Assembly: GCF_023544665.1 (NCBI RefSeq)
Contig: NZ_JAMJFL010000010.1
Coordinates: 1 to 64,000, forward strand
DNA length: 64,000 nt
DNA from: Streptomyces sp. YS415
GTDB lineage: Bacteria > Actinomycetota > Actinomycetes > Streptomycetales > Streptomycetaceae
Direction: 5' to 3'
In this document: piece by piece, positions 35,412-44,057 of the stretch
Layout of the letters: each line of letters opens with the position of its first letter
How positions within the stretch are numbered: the first letter of the stretch is position 1
Notes under the pieces: model-generated
Told to the model about the DNA's origin: nothing
The model's database searches: none
The model's input: the letters and a program-made list of their open reading frames with translations, nothing else
Made by a program: the position numbers and the translations under genes

Positions 35412-36173
35412 ATGTCCACCACCGACCAGCGGGTCGCCGTAGTCACCGGCGCAGCGCGCGGTATCGGCGCCGCCACCGCCGTACGCCTGGCCGCCGAGGG
35501 CCGCGCGGTCGCCGTCGTCGACCTCGACGAGGCGGCCTGCAAGGACACCGTGGAGAAGATCACCGCGGCGGGCGGCAAGGCCCTCGCGGTCGGCTGCGAC
35601 GTCTCCGACGAGGCCCAGGTCGAGGCGGCCGTCGCCCGGATCGCGCAGGAGCTCGGCGCGCCCACGATCCTGGTCAACAACGCGGGCGTGCTGCGCGACA
35701 ACCTGCTGTTCAAGATGAGCGTCTCCGACTGGGACACGGTCATGAACGTGCACCTGCGCGGTGCCTTCCTGATGTCGAAGGCCTGCCAGAAGTACATGGT
35801 GGACGCCAAGTTCGGCCGGATCGTCAACCTCTCGTCGTCGTCCGCGCTCGGCAACCGCGGCCAGGTCAACTACTCCGCCGCCAAGGCCGGTATGCAGGGC
35901 TTCACCAAGACCCTCGCCATCGAGCTCGGCAAGTTCGGCGTCACCGCCAACGCCGTCGCCCCCGGCTTCATCGCCACCGACATGACGGCGGCCACCGCCG
36001 AGCGCGTCGGCATGGGCTTCGAGGACTTCAAGGCCGCGGCCGCCACCCAGATCCCCGTCCAGCGCGTCGGCTACCCCGAGGACATCGCCCACGCCATCGC
36101 CTACTTCACGGGCGATGACGCGGGCTTCGTCTCCGGCCAGGTGCTGTACGTCGCCGGCGGACCGCTCGACTAG
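35412..36173 (+). CDS. fabG: 3-oxoacyl-ACP reductase-like short-chain dehydrogenase
   Basis: A 253-residue SDR. Rossmann motif GAARGIGAA (residues about 11-19), NNAG, catalytic Ser in LSSSSALG with Y154 and K158 in NYSAAKAG, and PGFIATDM. Start ATG 35412 after GAGGAGAAG. The full tetrad and NADPH-type TGAARG pattern indicate a beta-ketoacyl/beta-hydroxyacyl reductase; whether it serves fatty acid synthesis or a catabolic acyl-CoA path is unclear. Forms a unit with the next SDR 12 nt downstream. Confidence 0.9.
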   Translation: MSTTDQRVAVVTGAARGIGAATAVRLAAEGRAVAVVDLDEAACKDTVEKITAAGGKALAVGCDVSDEAQVEAAVARIAQELGAPTILVNNAGVLRDNLLFKMSVSDWDTVMNVHLRGAFLMSKACQKYMVDAKFGRIVNLSSSSALGNRGQVNYSAAKAGMQGFTKTLAIELGKFGVTANAVAPGFIATDMTAATAERVGMGFEDFKAAAATQIPVQRVGYPEDIAHAIAYFTGDDAGFVSGQVLYVAGGPLD

Positions 36174-36185
36174 AGGATCAAGCAC

Positions 36186-36944
36186 ATGACTGCAATGGAA
36201 CTCTCCGGCAAGGTCGCCCTCATCACGGGTGGCAGCCGCGGCATCGGCTACGGCGTCGCCGAGGCGCTCGTCGCCCGCGGCGACCGGGTGGCCATCACCG
36301 GCCGCAACGAGGACTCCCTCAAGGAGGCCGTCGAGCAGCTCGGCTCGGACCGCGCGATCTACATCGCCGGCAAGGCCCACGACGAGGCGCACCAGGCCAT
36401 CGCCGTGGAGCGCACCATGGAGGCCTTCGGCCGCGTCGACTTCCTGGTCAACAACGCCGGCACCAACCCGGTGTTCGGGCCGGTCGCCGACCTGGACCTG
36501 GGTGTCGCCCGCAAGGTGTTCGAGACCAACGTGATCTCGGCCCTCGGCTTCGCGCAGAAGACCTGGCACGCCTGGCAGAAGGAGAACGGCGGCGCGATCG
36601 TCAACGTCGCCTCCGTCGCGGGCATCGCGCCCTCGCCCTTCATCGCCGCCTACGGCGTCAGCAAGGCCGCGCTGATCAACCTGACCCAGCAGCTGGCGCA
36701 CGAGTTCGCGCCCAAGGTGCGGGTCAACGCGATCGCCCCGGCCGTGGTGAAGACCAAGTTCGCCCAGGCGCTGTACGAGGGCCGGGAGGAGGAGGCGGCC
36801 GCCTCCTACCCGCTGGCCCGGCTCGGCGTGCCCTCCGACATCGGGGGCGCCGCCGCCTTCCTCACCTCCGAGCAGTCCGACTGGGTCACCGGTCAGACGC
36901 TCGTCGTCGACGGCGGGATCTTCCTCAACGCCGGCGTCGGCTGA
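36186..36944 (+). CDS. short-chain dehydrogenase/reductase
   Basis: A 252-residue SDR distinct from its neighbour. TGGSRGIGYG cofactor loop, NNAG at mid-N-terminal half, Y156 and K160 in AAYGVSKAA and VVDGG at the C-terminus. Start ATG 36186, four codons before a second Met, with GAGGA upstream. Paired with FabG on one transcript; substrate unknown. Strong terminator follows. Confidence 0.9.
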   Translation: MTAMELSGKVALITGGSRGIGYGVAEALVARGDRVAITGRNEDSLKEAVEQLGSDRAIYIAGKAHDEAHQAIAVERTMEAFGRVDFLVNNAGTNPVFGPVADLDLGVARKVFETNVISALGFAQKTWHAWQKENGGAIVNVASVAGIAPSPFIAAYGVSKAALINLTQQLAHEFAPKVRVNAIAPAVVKTKFAQALYEGREEEAAASYPLARLGVPSDIGGAAAFLTSEQSDWVTGQTLVVDGGIFLNAGVG

Positions 36945-36952
36945 CCCGCGTG

Positions 36953-36984
36953 GGGCCCGTGTCTCCCGGCGGGGGCACGGGCCC
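36953..36984 (+). terminator. terminator after the SDR pair
   Basis: Perfect 9-bp stem GGGCCCGTG (36953-36961) / CACGGGCCC (36976-36984), loop TCTCCCGGCGGGGG. No T run, as is common in Streptomyces. Confidence 0.75.
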
Positions 36985-37035
36985 GAATCCGGACAAGCCG
37001 GTCGTCCCGCACCGGCCGAACGGATTCACCTACGG

Positions 37036-37051
37036 CTGACAACGTAGTCAG
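37036..37051. promoter_or_regulatory. 16-bp near-perfect palindrome
   Basis: CTGACAACGTAGTCAG: CTGAC-a-ACGT-a-GTCAG with one mismatched pair. The shape resembles LacI/GalR-type operators. It lies 101 nt before the substrate-binding protein start. Confidence 0.5.
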
Positions 37052-37151
37052 AGGTTTATCGATCAAGAACCCTTGTGAGACACAGGTTCAATCGGGCGAG
37101 CTCTGCGGTATGGTCTGCCGACCTTGGTATGGCAGATCGAGGAGCGTGCGC

Positions 37152-38735
37152 GTGTTCAACCGGAACCGATGCCTGCGGCAGGTGGCGGCCATCGCGTCCA
37201 TATCGTCCCTGATGACAGGATGCGGAATTCTCTCCTCGGACTCTTCCGAGGAGGAAGGGCCGATCGTCGTGGGCACCACCAGTGCGCCGAGCACGCTGGA
37301 TCCCGCCGCGTCGTGGGACAGCTCCTGGGAACTGTTCCGCAACATCTACCAGACACTGCTCAGTTACCCCGCCGGGGCGAGCGTGCCCGAGCCGGACGCC
37401 GCCGAGAAGTGCGCGTTCACCGACAACACGAACACGGCCTACCGCTGCGAACTGCGCGACGGGCTGGAGTTCTCCGACGGCAGCACGCTGGACGCCCAGG
37501 CCGTCAAGTACTCGATCGACCGCATCCGGGACATCAACGTCAACGGCGGTCCCGCCGGTCTGCTGGGCAGCCTCGACCGGGTCCAGGCGCTGGGCGACCG
37601 CGAGGTCGTCTTCCACCTCAACAAGCCCGACGCCACCTTCCCGTTCGTGCTCGCCACGCCCGCCATGTCGATCGTCGACCCGGACAGCTACCCCGCGGAC
37701 AAGCTGCGCGAGGACGGCAAGGTCGTCGGCTCCGGCCCCTACACGCTCCAGGCGTACGAGGACGGCAAGACGGCCGAGCTGGTCCGCAACGACAAGTACG
37801 AGGGCTATGCGCAGCGCGAGAACAGCGCGGTGACCATCCGCTACTTCCAGGACTCCGGCGAGATGGTCGGCGCCCTGCGCGAGCACGAGCTCGACGTCGC
37901 CTTCCGCGGTATCGCCGCCGACGACATCCTCGACCTCCAGACGCACGAGGCGCAGAAGGAGTTCCAGGTCGTCGAGAGCGTCAGCACCCAGATCAGCTAC
38001 CTGGTCTTCAACCCCAAGGACCCGTGGGCCGCCAAGCCCGCCGTCCGCAAGGCCATCGCCCAGGTCCTGGACCGCCCGGCCATCGCGCACAAGGTCTACA
38101 AGGACACCGTGGAGCCGCTCTACTCCATGGTCCCCAAGGGCCTGACCGGGCACACCACCGGCTTCTTCGACGACTACGGCCAGCCCAGCACCTCCAAGGC
38201 CCGCCAGATCCTCGCCGAGGCCGGCATCACCGACAAGGTGCCGCTCGACCTCTGGTACACCACCGACCGCTACGGCTCGGAGACCAAGGCGGAGTTCGAG
38301 GAGATCAAGAAGCAGCTGGACGGGTCCGGACTGTTCGAGATCACCCTCAAGAGCCGCCCGTGGAAGACGTACGTCACGGGCTACCAGAAGGGCGAGTACC
38401 CGGTGTTCGGCCGTGGCTGGTCCCCCGACTTCCCCGACGCCGACAACTTCATCGCCCCCTTCGTCGGCGACCAGAACGCCCTCGGTACGCCCTACCCGGC
38501 CCCCGAGATCACCGGCAAGCTGCTGCCCCGCTCCCGTCAGGAGAGCGACCGCGCCAACGTGGAGAAGGACTTCGAGGCGGCGCAGAAGATCCTCGTCGAG
38601 GACGCCCGTCTGCTGCCGCTGTGGCAGGGCCGGCAGTACGTGGCGGCCAACAACGACATCTCGGGCGCGGAGCGGGCCCTGGACCCGTCGACGATCATGA
38701 TGATGGGTGCGCTGTACCGCAAGACCAGCTGGTAG
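37152..38735 (+). CDS. ABC transporter substrate-binding lipoprotein, family 5 (peptide/nickel type)
   Basis: A 527-residue extracytoplasmic protein. Lipobox LMTGC with C24. Family-5 elements: STLDPAASWDSSWELFRNIYQTLL, GLEFSDGSTLDAQAVKYSIDRI, GSGPYTLQAYE and the late GRGWSPDFPDADNFIAPF segment that lines the ligand pocket. Start GTG 37152 with GAGGAG eight bases upstream; a GTG two codons earlier is less well spaced. No permease or ATPase follows, so it is an orphan receptor or shares an importer elsewhere. A -10 TATGGT is at 37109-37114. Confidence 0.9.
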   Translation: MFNRNRCLRQVAAIASISSLMTGCGILSSDSSEEEGPIVVGTTSAPSTLDPAASWDSSWELFRNIYQTLLSYPAGASVPEPDAAEKCAFTDNTNTAYRCELRDGLEFSDGSTLDAQAVKYSIDRIRDINVNGGPAGLLGSLDRVQALGDREVVFHLNKPDATFPFVLATPAMSIVDPDSYPADKLREDGKVVGSGPYTLQAYEDGKTAELVRNDKYEGYAQRENSAVTIRYFQDSGEMVGALREHELDVAFRGIAADDILDLQTHEAQKEFQVVESVSTQISYLVFNPKDPWAAKPAVRKAIAQVLDRPAIAHKVYKDTVEPLYSMVPKGLTGHTTGFFDDYGQPSTSKARQILAEAGITDKVPLDLWYTTDRYGSETKAEFEEIKKQLDGSGLFEITLKSRPWKTYVTGYQKGEYPVFGRGWSPDFPDADNFIAPFVGDQNALGTPYPAPEITGKLLPRSRQESDRANVEKDFEAAQKILVEDARLLPLWQGRQYVAANNDISGAERALDPSTIMMMGALYRKTSW

Positions 38736-38830
38736 GGCCGTCCGCGGGACGCGTTGTCAGTGGGCGCCGGTAGGTTCTGTGGTCAGGAAGCGACGCACGT
38801 CGTAGTGACCGCACACCGAAGGAAGTTGAC

Positions 38831-39514
38831 GTGACCGACATCGCCATGCTGCCCGAGTCCTGGCGCGGGGTTCTGGGTGACGAACTGCAGCAGCCCTACT
38901 TCAAGGAGCTGACGGAGTTCGTCGAGGAGGAGCGAGCGAAGGGTCCCGTCTACCCTCCGCGCGAGGAGGTCTTCGCCGCGCTGGACGCGACGCCCTTCGA
39001 CCGGGTGAAGGTCCTGATCCTCGGTCAGGACCCCTACCACGGCGAAGGGCAGGGGCATGGCCTGTGCTTCTCGGTCCGTCCCGGTGTGCGGACCCCGCCC
39101 TCCCTGCGGAACATCTACAAGGAGATGGAGCAGGAGCTGGGCCTGCCGGTCCCGGACAACGGCTATCTGATGCCGTGGGCCCAGCAGGGCGTGCTGCTGC
39201 TCAACGCGGTCCTCACCGTCCGCTCCGGTGAGGCCAACTCCCACAAGGGCAAGGGCTGGGAGAAGTTCACCGACGCCGTGATCCGTGCCGTCGCCGGCCG
39301 GCCCGACCCGGCGGTGTTCGTGCTGTGGGGCAACTACGCGCAGAAGAAGCTCCCGCTGATCGACGAAACGCGGCACGCCGTGGTCAAGGGCGCGCACCCC
39401 TCCCCGCTGTCGGCCAAGAAGTTCTTCGGCTCCCGTCCGTTCACCCAGATCAACGAGGCGGTCGCGGCGCAGGGCCACGAGCCGATCGACTGGCGGCTGC
39501 CGAACCTGGGCTGA
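38831..39514 (+). CDS. ung: uracil-DNA glycosylase
   Basis: A 227-residue family-1 UDG that removes uracil from DNA. The water-activating loop GQDPYHGEGQGHGL contains D67; FSVR, the uracil-recognising NAVLTV segment and the minor-groove loop HPSPLSAKKFFG (catalytic His) are intact. GTG 38831. A terminator with a 9-bp stem follows at 39521-39549. Confidence 0.96.
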   Translation: MTDIAMLPESWRGVLGDELQQPYFKELTEFVEEERAKGPVYPPREEVFAALDATPFDRVKVLILGQDPYHGEGQGHGLCFSVRPGVRTPPSLRNIYKEMEQELGLPVPDNGYLMPWAQQGVLLLNAVLTVRSGEANSHKGKGWEKFTDAVIRAVAGRPDPAVFVLWGNYAQKKLPLIDETRHAVVKGAHPSPLSAKKFFGSRPFTQINEAVAAQGHEPIDWRLPNLG

Positions 39515-39520
39515 CCTGGT

Positions 39521-39549
39521 GCGGGGCCGCTCCCACGGGTCGGCCCCGC
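39521..39549 (+). terminator. terminator after ung
   Basis: Stem GCGGGGCCG (39521-39529) / CGGCCCCGC (39541-39549), 11-nt loop; the downstream strand lacks a T run. Confidence 0.7.
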
Positions 39550-39618
39550 CTCGCCGGGATTGCCGGTGGCTGCGGTTAGCGTCGGGGGCGACCAGGCGCC
39601 GAGGGTGTGGAGGACGCG

Positions 39619-40110
39619 GTGGCACAGCGACAGGAGCGGACGGCGCCGGATGCCGTGATGACACGGATCGGGCAGGTCGTCATGCTGCACCACGCGGGGG
39701 ACCGCGAGGAGGCCCGGCACCGCCTGCTCGATCTGTGGGCCGAGATCGGCGAGGACGGCGACCCGCTGCACCGCTGCACCCTGGCCCACTACCTCGCCGA
39801 CACGCAGGACGAGCCGGACGACGAACTCGCCTGGGACCTGAGGGCGTTGACGGCGGCGGAGGAGCTGACCGACGACCGCCTCGCCGAGCACGAGGGGGCG
39901 CTCGCGGTCCGGGCGCTGTATCCGTCGCTGCATCTGAACCTCGCCGCGGACTACGTGAAGCTGAACCGCTCGGAGGCGGCGCGGACGCATCTGCGGCGGG
40001 CCCGGACGGCGGCCGACGCGCTCGCCGAGGACAGCTACGGGGACGGGGTGCGGGCGGCGATCCACCGGCTGGAACAACGGCTGGGGGAGGGCGACTCCTC
40101 CCGGGGGTGA
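39619..40110 (+). CDS. hypothetical helical-repeat protein
   Basis: A 163-residue protein starting at GTG 39619 with GGAGG five bases upstream. All-helical with paired helices: VMLHHAGDREEARHRLLDLWAEIG, HYLADTQDEPDDELAWDLRALTAAEEL and LHLNLAADYVKLNRSEAARTHLRRARTAADAL, resembling TPR/SEL-like repeats (the last block has the N-x-A-x-x-Y...A spacing). Probably a protein interaction module. No partner gene is evident. Confidence 0.72.
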   Translation: MAQRQERTAPDAVMTRIGQVVMLHHAGDREEARHRLLDLWAEIGEDGDPLHRCTLAHYLADTQDEPDDELAWDLRALTAAEELTDDRLAEHEGALAVRALYPSLHLNLAADYVKLNRSEAARTHLRRARTAADALAEDSYGDGVRAAIHRLEQRLGEGDSSRG

Positions 40111-40131
40111 GGGCCGCCGGTGCAGCGGCCC
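40111..40131. terminator. bidirectional terminator between convergent genes
   Basis: Stem GGGCCGC (40111-40117) / GCGGCCC (40125-40131), loop CGGTGCA. Confidence 0.6.
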
Positions 40132-40137
40132 TGACGG

Positions 40138-40686
40138 TCAGCGCCCGTACGTCCGCTCGCAGATCCTCGCCTCGGGGCTGTCCTTGCGCCAGCCGCCGTA
40201 CGTCCTGCCCAGGGCGCAGACGTCGGTGTTCTCGCGTACCGATTCGGCGACGTCCGGGAGCTCGACCCGGGGGCGCGGCGGGGCGGGGCGCTCGGGGCGC
40301 GGGTGTGGCGGGCGGGGATGGCTGCGGGGAGCCTCCGGCCGGGCGGCTGGTGCCGTCGCGGGCGGCGGGGCGGGACGGGTGGGCCGCCGGGTCGCCGGTG
40401 GCGTGCGTTCCGGGCGGCGGGGCGGGCCGATGAGTTCCAGCGCCTCCTGGGCCGGCGCCTGCACGATCTGCGGCTCCGCCCTGCCGTCCGGCCGGGGCGC
40501 GGAGGGCTGGGACGGTGCCGTGACGGGCCCCGGGACGGGCGGGCGCTGGACGGTCACACAGCCCGAGAGGGTCGAGAGGGCCACGGTGACCAGGAGCGTT
40601 GCGGTCGTCGTCGTTCGATGCACCCGGGCCACTCTGGTGGGTGGGGACCGCTTCGGGACAGTGGACAAGCGCAGGATGCCCCGCAC
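40138..40686 (-). CDS. proline-rich lipoprotein
   Basis: Up to 182 residues. Hydrophobic signal TLLVTVALSTLSGC, lipobox LSGC, then a Pro/Arg/Ala-rich region (PAPPPATAPAAR etc., about residues 60-140) typical of a wall-spanning stalk and a small C-terminal domain VRENTDVCALGRTYGGWRKDSPEARICERTYGR with two cysteines. The first GTG 40686 has GGAG seven bases upstream but gives a long basic N-terminus; GTG 40623 would give a normal 22-residue signal. Function unknown; possibly a coat protein of the mycelial wall. Confidence 0.7.
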   Translation of the reverse strand: MRGILRLSTVPKRSPPTRVARVHRTTTTATLLVTVALSTLSGCVTVQRPPVPGPVTAPSQPSAPRPDGRAEPQIVQAPAQEALELIGPPRRPERTPPATRRPTRPAPPPATAPAARPEAPRSHPRPPHPRPERPAPPRPRVELPDVAESVRENTDVCALGRTYGGWRKDSPEARICERTYGR

Positions 40687-40735
40687 GGGTGATCTCCGCC
40701 CCCGTACGGAGGCCGTGGGCCCGCCGAGGGTGACG

Positions 40736-41245
40736 TCAGTCGCCGGTGGACCCGTCGACGCGCTCGCGCAGGAGGTCGGCGTGGCCGTTGTGGCGCGCGT
40801 ACTCCTCGATCATGTGGGTGTGGATCCAGCGGAGGCTGAAGTGCTCCCCGGCGCGGCTGGTGCCCTTGGAGAGGTCGTCGAGACCCCGGCCGGCGGTGTT
40901 GCGCCGGGCCCTTTCGATCTCGGCCTGCCAGGTGTCGTGGGCCTCCTGCCAGGTGTCCGAGTCGGAGAGGTGGAACTCGCCGTCCCGGTCCTGCTCGGAG
41001 GAGTAGAGCACCCCGAGGTCCTCGCCGAGGAGCACCTCGTGGTACCAGTACCGCTCGACCTCGGCCATGTGCCGCACCAGCCCCATCAGGGTCAGCTCCG
41101 ACGGCGCCACGGAGGCGGTCCTCAGCTGGTCCTCGGTCAAGTCCGCGCACTTCCAGGCGAGGGTCTGGCGGTGGTAGTCGAGCCAGCCCTCCAGCATGGT
41201 GCGCTCATCGGCGTTGACGGCGGGTTCGCGGCGTTCGGTCGTCAT
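40736..41245 (-). CDS. DinB family / DUF664 protein
   Basis: A 169-residue four-helix-bundle protein: MLEGWLDYHRQTLAWKCADLTEDQL and LMGLVRHMAEVERYWYHEVLLGE, with His ligands H in GLVRHMAEVE and the C-terminal SLRWIHTHMIEEYARHNGHADLLRE, the mycothiol/bacillithiol-dependent DinB metal site. Likely a thiol-dependent S-transferase or hydrolase; substrate unknown. ATG 41245 with AAGGA upstream. It is transcribed with the lipoprotein downstream. Confidence 0.87.
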   Translation of the reverse strand: MTTERREPAVNADERTMLEGWLDYHRQTLAWKCADLTEDQLRTASVAPSELTLMGLVRHMAEVERYWYHEVLLGEDLGVLYSSEQDRDGEFHLSDSDTWQEAHDTWQAEIERARRNTAGRGLDDLSKGTSRAGEHFSLRWIHTHMIEEYARHNGHADLLRERVDGSTGD

Positions 41246-41286
41246 GGCCGCATCCTTGCCCAACTCGCCGCCGCCCACCAGCGGTT

Positions 41287-41880
41287 TTACGACGGCCCGA
41301 ACATCCCCTCCAGCAGTTCGCGCAGTCCGGCGCGCACCTCGTCCAGGCCCGGTTGCCGCGCACCGAAGGAACCGGCCACGCAGGAGAACATCAGCCCGTC
41401 CGCCCACGCCACCAGGGACAGCACGTGCCGGGCCGGATCCGTCGAGCCCAGCGCGGTCATCAGCGCGCCGAGCTGTTCGTGGAAGCGGGCGCCCGTGGCG
41501 TCGAAGCAGGCGCGCAGCTCGGGGCGTCGGGTGGCCTCCAGGGCCAGCTCGTAGCGGGCGAGCGTCAGTTCGCGGTTGCGGGTCAGGGAGCGGTGCGTGG
41601 CCAGCGCGAGTCCGTCCACCAGGGACTCCCGGCCGCCGCGCGGGTCCGGCATCTCATCGAGGGCCAGCACGCGGGCCTCGCGTTCGGCGAGCCGCCGTAC
41701 CGTCAGCTCCAGGAGGGCCTGGCGGGTGCGGGCCACGTTGGAGGTCGAGCCCTGGGGGAGCCCGGCCGTCTCGTCGACCGCCCGGTGGGTCAGGCCGCGC
41801 ATGCCGCGCTCGGCGAGCAGACGGAGGGCGGCGTCGGCGACGAGGTCGGCGCGGGCGGCGCCCGCGGAGCGTTCGGACAT
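41287..41880 (-). CDS. TetR family transcriptional regulator
   Basis: A 197-residue repressor. N-terminal helix-turn-helix: ADLVADAALRLLAERGMRGLTHRAVDETAGLPQGSTSNVARTRQALLEL (about 10-55). The ligand domain is helical with FDATGARFHEQLGALMTAL. Start ATG 41880-41878, no strong ribosome site. Divergent from an FAD monooxygenase with two identical-pattern operators between them, so it is very likely the repressor of that monooxygenase and of itself. Confidence 0.92.
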   Translation of the reverse strand: MSERSAGAARADLVADAALRLLAERGMRGLTHRAVDETAGLPQGSTSNVARTRQALLELTVRRLAEREARVLALDEMPDPRGGRESLVDGLALATHRSLTRNRELTLARYELALEATRRPELRACFDATGARFHEQLGALMTALGSTDPARHVLSLVAWADGLMFSCVAGSFGARQPGLDEVRAGLRELLEGMFGPS

Positions 41881-41901
41881 GGAGATCAACCTACCCGGCT
41901 C

Positions 41902-41941
41902 ACTACATCCGTAGTACGGTACGCCTCACTACACCTGTAGT
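41902..41941. promoter_or_regulatory. two TetR-type operators
   Basis: ACTAC-ATCC-GTAGT (41902-41915) and ACTAC-ACCT-GTAGT (41928-41941): two 14-bp palindromes 26 bp apart in the divergent promoter. Both share perfect ACTAC/GTAGT arms. Confidence 0.8.
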
Positions 41942-41958
41942 TGCATCGGGAGGAACCC

Positions 41959-43143
41959 ATGGCACAGCCGAAGCGGGTCGTCGTGATCGGCGGCGGGATC
42001 GGCGGGCTGACCGCGGCGGCGGCACTGCACCGCCGTGGCCTGGAGGTGACCGTCCTGGAGCGGGCCCCCTCGCTGGAACCGGTCGGCGCGGCGATCTCGC
42101 TCGCTCCCAACTCCCTGCGCGCCCTGGACGTCATCGGCCTCGGGGAGGAGATCCGCGACCTGGCCGCCTGGCAGGGCGACGGAGGACTGCGCGCCCCGTC
42201 GGGACGGTGGCTCTCGCGCACCGATGCCGCCGCCGCGGCGGAACGCTTCGGCGGCCCCCTGGTCCTGCTGCACCGGGCCACCCTCATCACCAGCCTGTCC
42301 GCCGGCCTCCCGCCGGGCACGGTCCGCACGGGCGTCGGCGCCACCGTCGCCGATCCGGGCGCCGACGGCCGCCCGGCCCGGGTGAGCACCCCGGACGGCG
42401 ATCTGGAGGCCGACCTGGTGGTGGCCGCCGACGGCATCCACTCCGCCGTCCGCGGGGCGCTGTTCCCGGACCATCCCGGAGCCGTGTACTGCGGGTTCAC
42501 CACCTGGCGGGTCGTGATCCCGCTGCCCGGCGTGGAGTTCGCCTCGCACGAGACCTGGGGCCGGGGCCGGCTCTGGGGCTCGCACCCGCTCAAGGACGGC
42601 CGGGTGTACGCGTACGCGGCGGCCCTGGCGCCCGCCGGGGAGCGCGCCCCCGACGACGAGCGGGCCGAACTGCTGCGCCGCTACGGCGACTGGCACCACC
42701 CCGTTCCCGCGATCCTCGCCGCCGCCCGGCCCGAGGACGTCCTGCGCCACGACGTCCACCACATCGACCCACCGCTGCCCGCCTTCCACCGCGGCCGGGT
42801 GGCCCTCGTCGGCGACGCCGCGCACGCCATGCCGCCGATGCTGGGCCAGGGCGGCAACCAGGCGATCGAGGACGCGATCGTGCTGGCCCACTATGCGGGT
42901 GACCTCACGGCGTACAGCGCGGCCCGGCAGCCGCGGACGACCGCCATCGCCCGCCAGTCGGTCAGGACCGCCCGCCTCGACCTGATGACCAACCGCGCCG
43001 GCATCGCCGTACGCGACGCCCTGATCGCCGCCGTCTCCAAGGCGGCGCCCGGCCTGCTCCTGCGGGGGTTCGCCGGCATCGCCGACTGGCGGCCCCCGCA
43101 GCCGCCGTATGCTTCCGTCGTGTCACGCCCGGGACCACGGTAG
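41959..43143 (+). CDS. FAD-dependent monooxygenase (salicylate hydroxylase-like)
   Basis: A 394-residue flavoprotein hydroxylase. GxGxxG FAD motif VVVIGGGIGGLTAAAALHRRG at the N-terminus, DG motif ADLVVAADGIHSAVR, and the GD motif RVALVGDAAHAMPPMLGQGGNQAIEDA. ATG 41959 with GGGAGGAACCC. Single-component aromatic hydroxylases use NAD(P)H; substrate unknown. Repressed probably by the divergent TetR, hence inducible by a substrate-like ligand. Confidence 0.92.
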   Translation: MAQPKRVVVIGGGIGGLTAAAALHRRGLEVTVLERAPSLEPVGAAISLAPNSLRALDVIGLGEEIRDLAAWQGDGGLRAPSGRWLSRTDAAAAAERFGGPLVLLHRATLITSLSAGLPPGTVRTGVGATVADPGADGRPARVSTPDGDLEADLVVAADGIHSAVRGALFPDHPGAVYCGFTTWRVVIPLPGVEFASHETWGRGRLWGSHPLKDGRVYAYAAALAPAGERAPDDERAELLRRYGDWHHPVPAILAAARPEDVLRHDVHHIDPPLPAFHRGRVALVGDAAHAMPPMLGQGGNQAIEDAIVLAHYAGDLTAYSAARQPRTTAIARQSVRTARLDLMTNRAGIAVRDALIAAVSKAAPGLLLRGFAGIADWRPPQPPYASVVSRPGPR

Positions 43144-43151
43144 GAGCATCA

Positions 43152-44057
43152 GTGAAGGTCGGCTGCATCGGACTAGGCGACATCGCACAGAAGGCGTACC
43201 TGCCCGTGCTCGGCCACCAGCCCGGTGTGGAAGTGCACCTGCAGACCCGCACTCCCGCCACGCTCCACCGGGTCGCCGACACCCTCCACCTCCCCGCGCG
43301 GCAGCGCCACACCGATCTGGACTCGCTGCTCGCCCAGGGCCTGGACGCGGCCTTCGTGCACGCGCCGACGGACGTGCACCCGGAGATCGCGGCGCGGCTG
43401 CTGGAGGCGGGCGTGCCGACGTACGTCGATAAGCCGCTGGCGTACGAACTCGCCGAGTCCGAGCGGCTGGTGGAGCTCGCCGAGCGGCGCGGGGTGAGCC
43501 TCGCCGTCGGCTTCAACCGGCGCCACGCCCCCGGGTACGTGCAGTGCGCCGACCATCCGCGCGAGCTGATCCTCATGCAGAAGAACCGGATCGGGCTCCC
43601 CGAGGAGCCGCGCACGATGATCCTGGACGACTTCATCCATGTCGTGGACACACTGCGCTTCCTGGCGCCGGGGCCGGTCGACGACGTGACCGTGCGGGCC
43701 CGCACCGAGGGCGGTCTGCTGCACCATGTGGTGCTCCAACTCGCCGGCGACGGGTTCACCGCCCTCGGGGTGATGAACCGGCTCAGCGGCTCGGCCGAGG
43801 AGATCCTGGAGGTGTCCGGGCAGGACACCAAGCGTCAGGTGCTCAACCTCGCCGAGGTGATCGACCACAAGGGGCAGCCGACCGTGCGCCGGCGCGGCGA
43901 CTGGGTGCCGGTGGCCCGGCAGCGCGGCATCGAGCAGGCGGTGCTGGCGTTCCTGGACGCGGTGCGCGCGGGCAAGGTGCTCAGCGCCCGGGACGCGCTG
44001 GCGACTCATGAGCTGTGCGAGCGGGTGGTACGCGCGATCCAGGACCGGGCCGCCTGA
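43152..44057 (+). CDS. Gfo/Idh/MocA family oxidoreductase
   Basis: A 301-residue NAD(P)-dependent dehydrogenase. N-terminal Rossmann GCIGLGDIAQKAYLPVL, EKP-equivalent motif TYVDKPLAYELAESE, and a C-terminal alpha/beta domain with DDFIHVVDTLRF (catalytic His region). Eight bases after the monooxygenase stop, with GGTAGGAG ribosome site, so probably co-transcribed. Overlaps the convergent lnt gene by 77 nt at its 3' end. Likely acts on a sugar or inositol-like substrate. Confidence 0.9.
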   Translation: MKVGCIGLGDIAQKAYLPVLGHQPGVEVHLQTRTPATLHRVADTLHLPARQRHTDLDSLLAQGLDAAFVHAPTDVHPEIAARLLEAGVPTYVDKPLAYELAESERLVELAERRGVSLAVGFNRRHAPGYVQCADHPRELILMQKNRIGLPEEPRTMILDDFIHVVDTLRFLAPGPVDDVTVRARTEGGLLHHVVLQLAGDGFTALGVMNRLSGSAEEILEVSGQDTKRQVLNLAEVIDHKGQPTVRRRGDWVPVARQRGIEQAVLAFLDAVRAGKVLSARDALATHELCERVVRAIQDRAA

